From: Pseudomonas guariconensis | GTDB taxonomy: Bacteria; Pseudomonadota; Gammaproteobacteria; Pseudomonadales; Pseudomonadaceae | Reading direction: 5' to 3' | Assembly: GCF_015680235.1 (NCBI RefSeq) | Contig: NZ_JADLJL010000023.1 | Coordinates: 21,589-85,588, forward strand | Length of the DNA: 64,000 bases | Part shown: piece by piece, positions 45,601-59,393 of the stretch | How positions within the stretch are numbered: position 1 is the first letter of the stretch | Layout of the letters: every line of letters starts with the position of its first letter | Notes under the pieces: generated by a model | Database searches by the model: none | The model's input: the letters and a program-made list of their open reading frames with translations, nothing else | What the model was told of the DNA's origin: nothing | Translations under genes and position numbers: made by a program

Positions 45601-45604
45601 CGGG

Positions 45605-47815
45605 TCAGGCCGGCTTCATCACCAGCACGCCCAACGGCGGCAGGTTCAGCGCCAGCGAAAGCGGCTGCCCATGGCTGGGTATCTGCTCGCTGGCCACCGC
45701 GCCCAGGTTGCCGACATTGGTACCGGCATACAGCTCGGCATCGCTGTTGAGCAGCTCCTGCCAGCGTTCGCCGAACGGCACGCCGATCCGATAGCCCTCA
45801 CGCGGCACCGGGGTGAAGTTGGCCACCACCAGCAGCGGCTCGCCGGCGCTGCTCCAGCGCAGCCAGGCATATACGCTGTTGTGCGCATCGTCGCCGATCA
45901 GCCACTGGAAGCCCTGGGGCTGGCAGTCCTGCTCATGCAGGGCGGGCAGCTCGCGGTACAAGCGATTGAGGTCGGCGACCAGGCGCTGCACCCCTTGGTG
46001 TTCAGGGTATTGCAGCAGGTACCAGTCCAGCTGGTGGTCGTGGTTCCACTCGCGCCACTGGCCGAACTCGCAGCCCATGAAGAGCAGCTTCTTGCCCGGG
46101 TGCGCCCACATGAACGCCAGGTAGGCGCGCAGGTTGGCGAACTTCTGCCAGCGATCGCCGGGCATCTTGTCGATCAGCGAATGCTTGCCGTGCACCACCT
46201 CGTCGTGGGAGATGGGCAGGATGAAGTGTTCGGAATAGGCATAGATCAGCCCGAAGCTCATCTCGTTGTGATGGTAGGCGCGGTGCACCGGGTCGTTCTG
46301 GATGTAGTGCAGGGTGTCGTGCATCCAGCCCATGTTCCACTTGTAGGCAAAGCCCAGCCCGCCTTGCTGAACCGGCTGACTCACACCCGGCCAAGCGGTG
46401 GATTCTTCGGCGATGATCAGCGCTCCCGGCGCCTCGTGGGCCGCCACGGTGTTGAGGTGGCGGATGAAGTCGATGGCTTCCAGGTTTTCGCGCCCGCCGT
46501 GGCGGTTGGGCACCCATTCGCCGGCCTTGCGTGAATAGTCGCGGTAGAGCATCGAGGCCACGGCATCGACCCGCAGGCCGTCGATGTGGAAATGCTTGAG
46601 CCAGTGCAGGGCCGAGGCCAGCATGAAGCCGCGCACTTCATTGCGCCCGAGGTTGTAGATCAACGTATTCCAGTCCTGGTGGAAGCCCTCCAAGGGGTTG
46701 TCGTACTCGTACAGCGCCGTGCCGTCGAAGCGGGCCAGACCATGTTCGTCGGTTGGGAAATGCGCCGGTACCCAGTCGAGAATCACACCGATACCGCCCT
46801 GGTGGCAGGCATCGACAAAGGCAGCGAAGTCCTCGGCAGTGCCGTAGCGGGACGTGGGCGCGAACAGCGATAGCGGCTGGTAGCCCCAGGAGCCGCCGAA
46901 TGGGTGCTCCATGATCGGCAGCAGCTCGATATGGGTGAACCCCAGGTCCTGCACATAGGGCACCAGGCGCTCGGCCAGTTCGCGCCAGTTGTAGAAGCGC
47001 GCTATCTCACCGCCGTCGTCCAGCTCACAGCGCCAGGAGCCAGCGTGCAGCTCATAGATCGACAGCGGTGCCCGGTAGGCGTGGCGCTCTGCACGCTGCT
47101 GCATCCAGTCGTGGTCCTGCCAGGTGTGGCTGAGCGCCGCGGCCACCTTGGAGGCGGTGCTGGGCGGCAGCTCGGTGGCACGGGCCAGGGGGTCGGCCTT
47201 GAGCGGCAACACGCCATCGCGACCGAGCACTTCGAACTTGTAGGCCTCGCCGACGCCCAGGCGCGGCACGAACAGCTCCCAGACACCGGCATCGTGGCGC
47301 AGGCGCATGGGGTGGCGACGGCCGTCCCAATTGTTGAAATCGCCCACCACCGACACCCGCCGGGCGTTCGGCGCCCACACCGAGAAGCACACCCCATCGA
47401 TGCCATCGGCATGCATCGGCTGGGCGCCGAAGCGCCCGGAGAGGTCGCGGTGGTTGCCTTCGGCGAACAGGTAAAGGTCCATCTCGCCCAGTTGCGGGCC
47501 GAAGCTGTAGGGGTCCTCGGTGACCTGCTCGCCGCCGGCCCAGCCGATCTGCAACAGGTACGGGTGGGCTTCATCCAGATGTGCGGTGAACAGCCCCGGT
47601 AGGCTGCCCTGCTCCATCTCGGCCAGCACGCGCCCATCGTGGCGCGCCAGCACTCGAGCGTTGAGGGCATTGGGCAGGAAGGCGCGAACGAACACGCCAC
47701 CTGCACCATCGCCGTGCGGGCCCAGTACTGCGAACGGGTCGGCGTGCTCGGCGCGGGCCAGGGCATCCAGGTCCCGTTGCCGAAGGCCGCCGTTTTCACG
47801 CGTGATTGCATTCAT
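45605..47815 (-). CDS. glgB: 1,4-alpha-glucan branching enzyme
   Basis: A 736-residue GH13 enzyme. N-terminal CBM48 domains (HADPFAVLGPHGDGAGGVF, VWAPNARRVSVVGDFN) are followed by a catalytic barrel with GLRVDAVASMLYRDYSR (nucleophile near 416), LIIAEESTAWPGVS, and the SHDEVVHGK motif typical of GlgB. It introduces alpha-1,6 branches into linear glucan made by GlgA or GlgE. The start was placed at MNAITREN, after which the family sequence begins; the frame upstream runs through a REP. Last gene of the glgE-treS-glgB series. Confidence 0.95.
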   Translation of the reverse strand: MNAITRENGGLRQRDLDALARAEHADPFAVLGPHGDGAGGVFVRAFLPNALNARVLARHDGRVLAEMEQGSLPGLFTAHLDEAHPYLLQIGWAGGEQVTEDPYSFGPQLGEMDLYLFAEGNHRDLSGRFGAQPMHADGIDGVCFSVWAPNARRVSVVGDFNNWDGRRHPMRLRHDAGVWELFVPRLGVGEAYKFEVLGRDGVLPLKADPLARATELPPSTASKVAAALSHTWQDHDWMQQRAERHAYRAPLSIYELHAGSWRCELDDGGEIARFYNWRELAERLVPYVQDLGFTHIELLPIMEHPFGGSWGYQPLSLFAPTSRYGTAEDFAAFVDACHQGGIGVILDWVPAHFPTDEHGLARFDGTALYEYDNPLEGFHQDWNTLIYNLGRNEVRGFMLASALHWLKHFHIDGLRVDAVASMLYRDYSRKAGEWVPNRHGGRENLEAIDFIRHLNTVAAHEAPGALIIAEESTAWPGVSQPVQQGGLGFAYKWNMGWMHDTLHYIQNDPVHRAYHHNEMSFGLIYAYSEHFILPISHDEVVHGKHSLIDKMPGDRWQKFANLRAYLAFMWAHPGKKLLFMGCEFGQWREWNHDHQLDWYLLQYPEHQGVQRLVADLNRLYRELPALHEQDCQPQGFQWLIGDDAHNSVYAWLRWSSAGEPLLVVANFTPVPREGYRIGVPFGERWQELLNSDAELYAGTNVGNLGAVASEQIPSHGQPLSLALNLPPLGVLVMKPA

Positions 47816-47853
47816 CTTTCTGCTCTTCCAGATGTTTTGGATCGTTTTTTTAA

Positions 47854-47950
47854 GGGCCGCTTCGCGTCCCAATCGCGGGACAAGCCCGCTCCTACAGCGG
47901 ATCGCGCAAACCCGCCTGTGTGGGAGCGGGCTTGTCCCGCGATTGGGCCG
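47854..47950. repeat. Inverted REP pair
   Basis: AATCGCGGGACAAGCCCGC and GGGAGCGGGCTTGTCCCGCG flank 40 bases, between treS/maltokinase and glgB on the same strand. It could form a strong mRNA hairpin at the gene junction. Confidence 0.8.
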
Positions 47951-47975
47951 CACCGCGGCCCCGTGAATATCGAAC

Positions 47976-51287
<3,312 letters not shown>

Positions 51288-51319
51288 GGGCGACTCCTTC
51301 CTGTCTTGGCTGCCATTGA

Positions 51320-51470
51320 GGCCGCTTCGCGGCCTATCGCGGGACAAGCCCGCTCCTACAGGTCCAGTGTTGTCATCATGCAACGCGGCCCCCGGGGGAG
51401 CCCTTGCGGTCCGTCATGCGGCACGGCCCCTGTGGGAGCGGGCTTGTCCCGCGATGGGCTGCACAACGGC
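51320..51470. repeat. Inverted REP pair
   Basis: CCTATCGCGGGACAAGCCCG and GGGAGCGGGCTTGTCCCGCGA, about 70 bases apart, between glgE and treS on the same strand. Confidence 0.8.
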
Positions 51471-51471
51471 C

Positions 51472-53490
51472 CTAATAGGGTTTCTCTATGCGCCAGATAC
51501 CGAACGGCAGATGCCAGGGCTCGATGCGCATCCATTGGGTCTTGCCGTGCCAGGTCCAGCGGTGGCCGTTCATCAGGTCCTCACCATGGGTGTCGGCGGC
51601 GTCGTCCAGCCCCAACTCCCACAGCGGCAACTCGAAGTGCGCCTCCTGGGCGTTGTGCGGGTCCAGGCTCACGGCCACCAGGATGTAGTTGTCGCGCTCC
51701 GGAGTGCGCTTGCCGAAGTACAGGATGTTGTCGTTCCAGCAGTTGAAGAACTCGATGCCCAGGTGGGTCTGCAGGGCGCGGTTCTGCCGGCGGATGCGAT
51801 TGAGCTGGGCGATCTCGGCGACGATGTTGCCCGGTTGGGTGAAGTCCCGCGGGCGGATCTCGTACTTCTCCGAATCCAGGTACTCCTCCTTGCCCGGCAG
51901 CGGCGTGCCTTCGCACAGCTCGAAGCCCGAATACATGCCCCACAGCCCGGAGCCCATGGTCGCCAGGGCGGCGCGGATGAGAAAGCCCGCGCGTCCACTG
52001 GTCTGCAGGAAGTAGGGGTTGATGTCCGGCGTGTTGACGAAGAAGTTGGGCCGGTAGCAATGGCGCCATGGCGCCTGGTTGAGTTCCTGAAGGTATTCGC
52101 GCAGCTCCTGCTTGGTGTTGCGCCAGGTGAAGTAGGTGTAGCTCTGGGCGTAGCCGACCTTGCCCAGGCGCGCCATCATCGCCGGGCGGGTGAAGGCCTC
52201 GGCGAGGAAAATCACATCCGGGTAGCGGCTGCGTACATTGGCGATCAGCCATTGCCAGAACGGCAGCGGCTTGGTGTGCGGGTTGTCGACACGGAAGGTG
52301 CGCACGCCCTCCTCGACCCAGCCGACCACTACATCGCGCAGGGCCAACCACAGCGATGGCACAGCCTCGGCGGCGTAGAAGTCGACGTTGACGATGTCCT
52401 GGTATTTCTTCGGCGGGTTCTCGGCGTAACGGATGGTGCCGTCGGGGCGCCAGCTGAACCAACCGGGATGTTCGGTGAGCCAGGGGTGGTCCTGGGAGCA
52501 CTGGATGGCGAAGTCCAAGGCGATCTCCAGGCCATGCTCGGCGGCAGCGGCCACCAGGCGGCGGAAATCCTCGCGGCTGCCCAGCTGTGGGTGGATGGCA
52601 TCGTGACCGCCTTCGGGGCTGCCGATGGCATAGGGGCTGCCCGGGTCGCCTGGCTCGGCCTGCAAAGCGTTGTTGCGGCCCTTGCGGTGCTTGTTGCCAA
52701 TGGGGTGGATTGGCGGGAAGTACAGCACGTCGAAGCCCATGTCACGGATCATCGGCAGGCGCTGGTGCACGTCGTTGAACGTGCCATGGCGCTCAGGGCG
52801 GTCGGTGATCGAGCGTGGGAACAGCTCGTACCAGCTGGCGAACAAGGCCTGTTCACGGTCCACATCCACCGGAAACTCAGCGCTGCGAGTCAGGTAGCTG
52901 CGGTGCTCGGCCTCGCTCATCAGTAAGGCCGTGTCGGCCCGCAGCAGCAAGGCCACCTGGTCATCCGGGGCCAAGGTCGGCAGGCGCTGCTGCAATTGCT
53001 CGAGCTGCTCGCGCAACAGGCCGTCGCTGCGCTCGATGCCTTTGCCCAGCAGCAGCCGGCCCTCCTCCAGTTCGAGGGTGACGTCGACGCCCGCGTGGTA
53101 CTTCTTCTCAAGGTCATGGCAATAGGTCGCGAACGGGTCTATCCAGGCCTCGATGCTGAACAGGTGCAGGCCCAGTTCCTGGGGCGTGAATTCGGCCAGC
53201 CATAGGTCATTGCCCGGTGAGTGCATCGGCGTGCAGTGCCAGCGCCGGCTGTGAGCCTGGCGCCAGTGCAGGGTCACCGCCAAGCGGTCATGGCCATCGG
53301 TATAGACCTTGCTGCTCACCGCCACCGGCTGGCCGCGCACCGCCTTGGTGGCGAAGGTGCCGGCATCGAGTACCGGCTGGGTGTCCTCGATCACGATACG
53401 TGGCGCCAGCAACGCCTGGGACAGGCTGATCGCCTGGTCCGGGTGATCATTGGCCATGGGCACGCTTTCGAAGGGCTCATTACCTGACAT
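51472..53490 (-). CDS. glgE: Alpha-1,4-glucan:maltose-1-phosphate maltosyltransferase
   Basis: A 672-residue GH13 enzyme that adds maltosyl units from maltose 1-phosphate to alpha-glucan. An N-terminal beta domain and helical insert (about 20-220) precede the barrel with LYFPPIHPIGNKHRKGRNN, TFRVDNPHTKPLPFW (nucleophile near 400), FLAEAFTRPAMM, and SGFELCEGTPLPGKEEYL. These match GlgE. The start MSGNEPFE was chosen; the long frame upstream is the antisense of a proline-rich gene. Together with TreS-Pep2 and GlgB it gives a complete GlgE pathway from trehalose to branched glucan. Confidence 0.95.
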   Translation of the reverse strand: MSGNEPFESVPMANDHPDQAISLSQALLAPRIVIEDTQPVLDAGTFATKAVRGQPVAVSSKVYTDGHDRLAVTLHWRQAHSRRWHCTPMHSPGNDLWLAEFTPQELGLHLFSIEAWIDPFATYCHDLEKKYHAGVDVTLELEEGRLLLGKGIERSDGLLREQLEQLQQRLPTLAPDDQVALLLRADTALLMSEAEHRSYLTRSAEFPVDVDREQALFASWYELFPRSITDRPERHGTFNDVHQRLPMIRDMGFDVLYFPPIHPIGNKHRKGRNNALQAEPGDPGSPYAIGSPEGGHDAIHPQLGSREDFRRLVAAAAEHGLEIALDFAIQCSQDHPWLTEHPGWFSWRPDGTIRYAENPPKKYQDIVNVDFYAAEAVPSLWLALRDVVVGWVEEGVRTFRVDNPHTKPLPFWQWLIANVRSRYPDVIFLAEAFTRPAMMARLGKVGYAQSYTYFTWRNTKQELREYLQELNQAPWRHCYRPNFFVNTPDINPYFLQTSGRAGFLIRAALATMGSGLWGMYSGFELCEGTPLPGKEEYLDSEKYEIRPRDFTQPGNIVAEIAQLNRIRRQNRALQTHLGIEFFNCWNDNILYFGKRTPERDNYILVAVSLDPHNAQEAHFELPLWELGLDDAADTHGEDLMNGHRWTWHGKTQWMRIEPWHLPFGIWRIEKPY

Positions 53491-53628
53491 CGAACCTTGC
53501 TCCCTTTTGCAGTGGCGGTAAGGGTTCAGAGCCGTGGGAGCTGCCGGGGGTTCAAAAAAATTGAGCGAACGGCGCGGCGCCGAGTCAAAGCCTGCAACGA
53601 CGCCGTATTTCCCCTGGGAGGCCAGGCC

Positions 53629-53793
53629 ATGAGTATTCCCATTCCACCGGAGACGCCGGACCCGAACATCGACGACCCGACCCTGCCACCACCGGAGCCT
53701 GAAGAGGACCCGGAGGAGCCGACCAAGCCGGGCACGCCGCCGCCGGTGGGCGACCCGCCGAGCGAGGAGCCGCCGGTCAAAGGCAAAGGATAG
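53629..53793 (+). CDS. Small proline-rich acidic protein, hypothetical
   Basis: A 54-residue protein of unusual composition: about one third proline with many Glu and Asp, ending in Lys-Gly-Lys-Gly. It begins MSIPIPPETPDPNIDDPTLP and should be unstructured. GGGAGG precedes the ATG by seven bases. The reading frame and the codon-level proline bias support coding. It is divergent from glgE. I recall similar short proline-rich proteins in other Pseudomonas genomes; function is unknown. Confidence 0.6.
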   Translation: MSIPIPPETPDPNIDDPTLPPPEPEEDPEEPTKPGTPPPVGDPPSEEPPVKGKG

Positions 53794-53818
53794 ACAAGGT
53801 TCAGGATCTCGATTCGGC

Positions 53819-53886
53819 AGTACCGGCCCTATCACGGGGCAAGCCCACCCCCACAGGCATAGCGCTATGCCCCGCGATAGGACCAG
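53819..53886. repeat. Inverted REP-like pair
   Basis: CCCTATCACGGGGCAAGCCCAC and GCCCCGCGATAGGACC, between the convergent proline-rich gene and acyl-CoA synthetase gene. Confidence 0.65.
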
Positions 53887-53901
53887 TAAGGCCTACCCGG
53901 G

Positions 53902-55572
<1,671 letters not shown>

Positions 55573-55635
55573 GGATGTCCCTTCTTGTGGTTGTTCTGGG
55601 CATGACTGAAGCAAGCGCGGCTACTCTGGCGCAGA

Positions 55636-55701
55636 TTTACGTTAACGTAAAGGTCACGAGTCGATTGACAGCTTCCAAAGCCAGGTTTACGTTAACGTAA
55701 A
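55636..55701. promoter_or_regulatory. Two identical LiuR-type operators
   Basis: The perfect 16-base palindrome TTTACGTTAACGTAAA occurs twice, at 55636-55651 and 55686-55701, with starts exactly 50 bases apart. It matches the motif bound by the MerR-family regulator LiuR of branched-chain amino-acid catabolism. The sites lie between the divergent acyl-CoA synthetase and liuA genes and should control both. Confidence 0.88.
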
Positions 55702-55786
55702 GGTGAAAAACGAACGCCAGGTTTGCACCTACCTTGTAGGAGGCGGTGCAACATCCCTTATTTCAAGAACAAGAAGGTGCCCCCGC

Positions 55787-56950
55787 ATGCATTATCCCAC
55801 CCTGAACTTCGCCTTGGGCGAAACCATCGACATGCTCCGCGACCAGGTGCGCACCTTCGTTGCCGCCGAGCTGGCCCCGCGCGCCGCGCAGATCGACCAA
55901 GACAACCTGTTCCCCGCCGACATGTGGCGCAAGTTCGGCGACATGGGCCTGCTGGGCATCACCGTGCCGGAGGAATACGGCGGCGCGGGCCTGGGCTATC
56001 TGGCCCACGTGGTGTCGATGGAAGAGATCAGCCGTGGCTCGGCCTCGGTGGCGTTGTCCTATGGCGCCCATTCCAACCTGTGCGTCAACCAGATCAACCG
56101 CAACGGCACCCATGAGCAGAAGCAAAAATACCTGCCCAAGCTGATCAGCGGCGAGCACATCGGCGCCCTGGCCATGAGCGAACCCAACGCCGGCTCCGAT
56201 GTGGTGTCGATGAAGCTGCGCGCCGAGAAGCGCGGCGACCGCTACGTGCTCAACGGCAGCAAGACCTGGATCACCAACGGCCCCGATGCCAACACCTACG
56301 TGATCTACGCCAAGACCGACCTGGACAAGGGCCCCCACGGTATCACCGCATTCATCGTCGAGCGCGACTGGAAAGGCTTCTCGCGCAGCAACAAGTTCGA
56401 CAAGCTGGGCATGCGCGGTTCCAACACCTGCGAGCTGTTCTTCGATGGCGTGGAAGTGCCCGAAGAAAACATTCTCGGCCAGCTCAACGGTGGCGTACGG
56501 GTACTGATGAGCGGCCTGGACTACGAGCGCGTGGTGCTCTCCGGTGGCCCGACCGGGATCATGCAGAGCTGCATGGACCTGGTGGTGCCGTACATCCATG
56601 ACCGCAAGCAGTTCGGCCAGAGCATCGGCGAGTTCCAGCTGATCCAAGGCAAGATCGCCGACATGTACACCCAGCTCAACGCCAGCCGCGCCTACCTGTA
56701 TGCCGTGGCGCAAGCCTGCGACCGCGGCGAGACCACCCGCAAGGACGCCGCCGGGGTAATCCTCTACACCGCCGAGCGCGCCACCCAGATGGCCCTGGAG
56801 GCGATCCAGATCCTCGGCGGCAATGGCTATATCAACGAATTCCCGGCTGGCCGCCTGCTACGCGACGCCAAGCTGTACGAGATCGGCGCCGGCACCAGCG
56901 AGATCCGGCGGATGCTGATCGGTCGCGAACTGTTCAACGAAACCCGCTGA
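55787..56950 (+). CDS. liuA: Isovaleryl-CoA dehydrogenase
   Basis: A 387-residue FAD enzyme that oxidises isovaleryl-CoA to 3-methylcrotonyl-CoA in leucine breakdown. It shows the acyl-CoA dehydrogenase signatures LAMSEPNAGSDV and QILGGNGYINEFPAGR. The base glutamate is in LDYERVVLSGGPTGIMQ, the location specific to isovaleryl-CoA dehydrogenases rather than the usual C-terminal position. The ATG at 55787 has AAGAAGG upstream; the longer frame covers the operator. First gene of liuABCD; 19 bases separate it from liuB. Confidence 0.95.
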   Translation: MHYPTLNFALGETIDMLRDQVRTFVAAELAPRAAQIDQDNLFPADMWRKFGDMGLLGITVPEEYGGAGLGYLAHVVSMEEISRGSASVALSYGAHSNLCVNQINRNGTHEQKQKYLPKLISGEHIGALAMSEPNAGSDVVSMKLRAEKRGDRYVLNGSKTWITNGPDANTYVIYAKTDLDKGPHGITAFIVERDWKGFSRSNKFDKLGMRGSNTCELFFDGVEVPEENILGQLNGGVRVLMSGLDYERVVLSGGPTGIMQSCMDLVVPYIHDRKQFGQSIGEFQLIQGKIADMYTQLNASRAYLYAVAQACDRGETTRKDAAGVILYTAERATQMALEAIQILGGNGYINEFPAGRLLRDAKLYEIGAGTSEIRRMLIGRELFNETR

Positions 56951-56969
56951 GCACGAGGAACCGGCGCCA

Positions 56970-58577
56970 ATGGCTACCTTGCATACCCAGATCAACCCGC
57001 GCTCGGCGGAGTTCGCCGCCAACAGCGCGGCCATGCGCGAGCAGGTCCAGGCCCTGCGCACCCTGCTCGCCCACGTCGCCCAGGGCGGCGGCCCGAAGGC
57101 CCAGGAGCGGCACACCTCACGGGGCAAGCTGCTGCCGCGCGAGCGCATCGACCGGCTGCTCGACCCAGGCTCGCCGTTCCTCGAGATCGGCCAACTGGCC
57201 GCCCATGAGGTGTATGGCGAAGACGTACCCGCCGCCGGCGTGATCGCCGGCATCGGCCGCATCGAAGGGGTGGAATGCATGGTCGTGGCCAACGACGCCA
57301 CGGTCAAAGGCGGCTCCTACTACCCGCTGACGGTGAAGAAGCACCTGCGCGCCCAGGCCATCGCCCTGCAGAACCGCCTGCCGTGCATCTACCTGGTGGA
57401 CTCCGGCGGGGCCAACCTGCCACGCCAGGACGAGGTGTTCCCCGACCGCGAGCACTTCGGGCGGATCTTCTTCAACCAGGCCAACATGAGCGCCCTGGGC
57501 ATTGCGCAGATCGCCGTGGTGATGGGCTCGTGCACCGCCGGCGGCGCCTACGTGCCGGCCATGGCCGACGAAGCGATCATGGTGCGCCAGCAGGCGACCA
57601 TCTTCCTTGCAGGCCCGCCCTTGGTGAAGGCTGCCACCGGCGAGGTGGTGAGCGCCGAGGACCTGGGTGGCGCCGATGTGCACTGCCGCACCAGCGGCGT
57701 GGCCGACCACTATGCCGACAACGACGAGCATGCCCTGGCCCTGGCCCGGCGCAGCGTGGCCAACCTCAATTGGCACAAGCTCGGCAAGCTGCAGCGCCAG
57801 GCGCCGATCGCCCCGCTGTACGACGCCGAGGAGCTGTACGGCGTGGTCCCCGCCGACGCCAAGCAGCCGTTCGATGTGCGCGAAGTGATCGCGCGCCTGG
57901 TCGATGGCTCGGTGTTCGATGAATTCAAGGCGTTGTTCGGCACCACCCTGGTATGCGGTTTCGCCCACCTGCACGGCTACCCGGTGGCGATCCTGGCCAA
58001 CAACGGCATCCTTTTCGCCGAAGCGGCGCAAAAAGGCGCGCACTTCATCGAGCTGGCCTGCCAGCGCGGCATCCCGCTGCTGTTCCTGCAGAACATCACA
58101 GGCTTCATGGTCGGCAAGAAATACGAGGAAGGCGGCATCGCCAAGCACGGCGCCAAGCTGGTGACCGCGGTGGCCTGCGCCCAGGTGCCGAAGTTCACGG
58201 TGATCATCGGTGGCAGCTTCGGTGCCGGCAACTACGGCATGTGCGGCCGCGCCTACGACCCGCGCTTCCTATGGATGTGGCCCAACGCGCGCATCGGCGT
58301 GATGGGCGCCGAGCAGGCCGCAGGCGTGCTGGCCCAGGTCAAGCGCGAGCAGAGCGAACGCGCCGGCAGCGCCTTCAGCGCCGAGGACGAGGCCAGGCTC
58401 AAGCAGCCGATCCTCGACCAGTACGAGCGCCAGGGCCACCCCTACTACTCCAGCGCAAGGCTGTGGGACGACGGTGTCATCGACCCGGCGCAAACCCGCG
58501 ACGTGCTCGGCTTGGCGTTGTCCGCCGCGCTGAACGCCCCGATCGAACAGAGCCGCTTCGGCATTTTCCGGATGTGA
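56970..58577 (+). CDS. liuB: Methylcrotonyl-CoA carboxylase, carboxyltransferase (beta) subunit
   Basis: A 535-residue carboxyltransferase. It contains RGKLLPRERIDRLLDPGSPF, GSCTAGGAYVPAMADEAIMV, FLQNITGFMVGKKYEEGG and GRAYDPRFLWMWPNARIGVM, the oxyanion and acyl-CoA binding features of the family. With LiuD it carboxylates 3-methylcrotonyl-CoA to 3-methylglutaconyl-CoA. Length is normal. The next gene begins three bases after its stop. Confidence 0.95.
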   Translation: MATLHTQINPRSAEFAANSAAMREQVQALRTLLAHVAQGGGPKAQERHTSRGKLLPRERIDRLLDPGSPFLEIGQLAAHEVYGEDVPAAGVIAGIGRIEGVECMVVANDATVKGGSYYPLTVKKHLRAQAIALQNRLPCIYLVDSGGANLPRQDEVFPDREHFGRIFFNQANMSALGIAQIAVVMGSCTAGGAYVPAMADEAIMVRQQATIFLAGPPLVKAATGEVVSAEDLGGADVHCRTSGVADHYADNDEHALALARRSVANLNWHKLGKLQRQAPIAPLYDAEELYGVVPADAKQPFDVREVIARLVDGSVFDEFKALFGTTLVCGFAHLHGYPVAILANNGILFAEAAQKGAHFIELACQRGIPLLFLQNITGFMVGKKYEEGGIAKHGAKLVTAVACAQVPKFTVIIGGSFGAGNYGMCGRAYDPRFLWMWPNARIGVMGAEQAAGVLAQVKREQSERAGSAFSAEDEARLKQPILDQYERQGHPYYSSARLWDDGVIDPAQTRDVLGLALSAALNAPIEQSRFGIFRM

Positions 58578-58580
58578 CCG

Positions 58581-59393
58581 ATGAGCGATTTCAGCACCCT
58601 GGAAGTCATCAAGGACCCTCGCGGTTTCGCCACCCTGTGGCTGAGCCGCGAAGACAAGAACAATGCCTTCAACGCGCAGATGATCCGCGAATTGATCGTC
58701 GCCCTCGACCAGCTCGCCGAAGATGCCAGCCTGCGTTTCGTGCTGCTGCGCGGCCGTGGCCGGCACTTCAGCGCCGGTGCCGACCTCGCCTGGATGCAGC
58801 AGTCGGCGCAGCTGGATTTCAACACCAACCTGGACGACGCCCATGAGCTGGGCGAGCTGATGTATGCCCTGCACCGGCTCAAGGCTCCGACCTTGGCCGT
58901 GGTGCAAGGGGCAGCCTTCGGCGGAGCCCTGGGCCTGATCAGCTGCTGCGACATGGCCATCGGCGCCGAGGACGCCCAGCTGTGCCTGTCGGAAGTGCGC
59001 ATCGGCCTGGCCCCGGCAGTGATCAGTCCATTCGTGGTCAAGGCCATCGGCGAACGCGCCGCGCGTCGCTATGCCCTGACCGCCGAACGTTTCAGTGGCG
59101 TGCGGGCCCGCGAGCTGGGCCTTCTGGCCGAGGTCTACCCGGCCGCCGAACTCGACACCCAAGTCCAAGCCTGGGTCGAGAACCTGTTGCAGAACAGCCC
59201 CCAGGCCTTGCGTGCCACCAAGGACCTGCTGCGCGAAGTGGACGACGGCGAACTCAGCCCCGCGCTGCGCCGCTACTGCGAGAACACCATCGCCCGCATC
59301 CGTGTCAGCCCCGAAGGCCAGGAGGGCCTGCGCGCCTTCCTGGAAAAACGCCGCCCCGCCTGGCAAGCCAACGAGAAGGAACCGCGCCCATGA
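58581..59393 (+). CDS. liuC: 3-methylglutaconyl-CoA hydratase
   Basis: A 270-residue crotonase-fold enzyme. The oxyanion-hole segments are RHFSAGADLAWM and QGAAFGGALGLISCCDMAIG, followed by LSEVRIGLAPAVISPFV. It hydrates 3-methylglutaconyl-CoA to HMG-CoA. The location between the two carboxylase subunits fits the liu operon order. Its stop overlaps the liuD start by four bases. Confidence 0.93.
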   Translation: MSDFSTLEVIKDPRGFATLWLSREDKNNAFNAQMIRELIVALDQLAEDASLRFVLLRGRGRHFSAGADLAWMQQSAQLDFNTNLDDAHELGELMYALHRLKAPTLAVVQGAAFGGALGLISCCDMAIGAEDAQLCLSEVRIGLAPAVISPFVVKAIGERAARRYALTAERFSGVRARELGLLAEVYPAAELDTQVQAWVENLLQNSPQALRATKDLLREVDDGELSPALRRYCENTIARIRVSPEGQEGLRAFLEKRRPAWQANEKEPRP

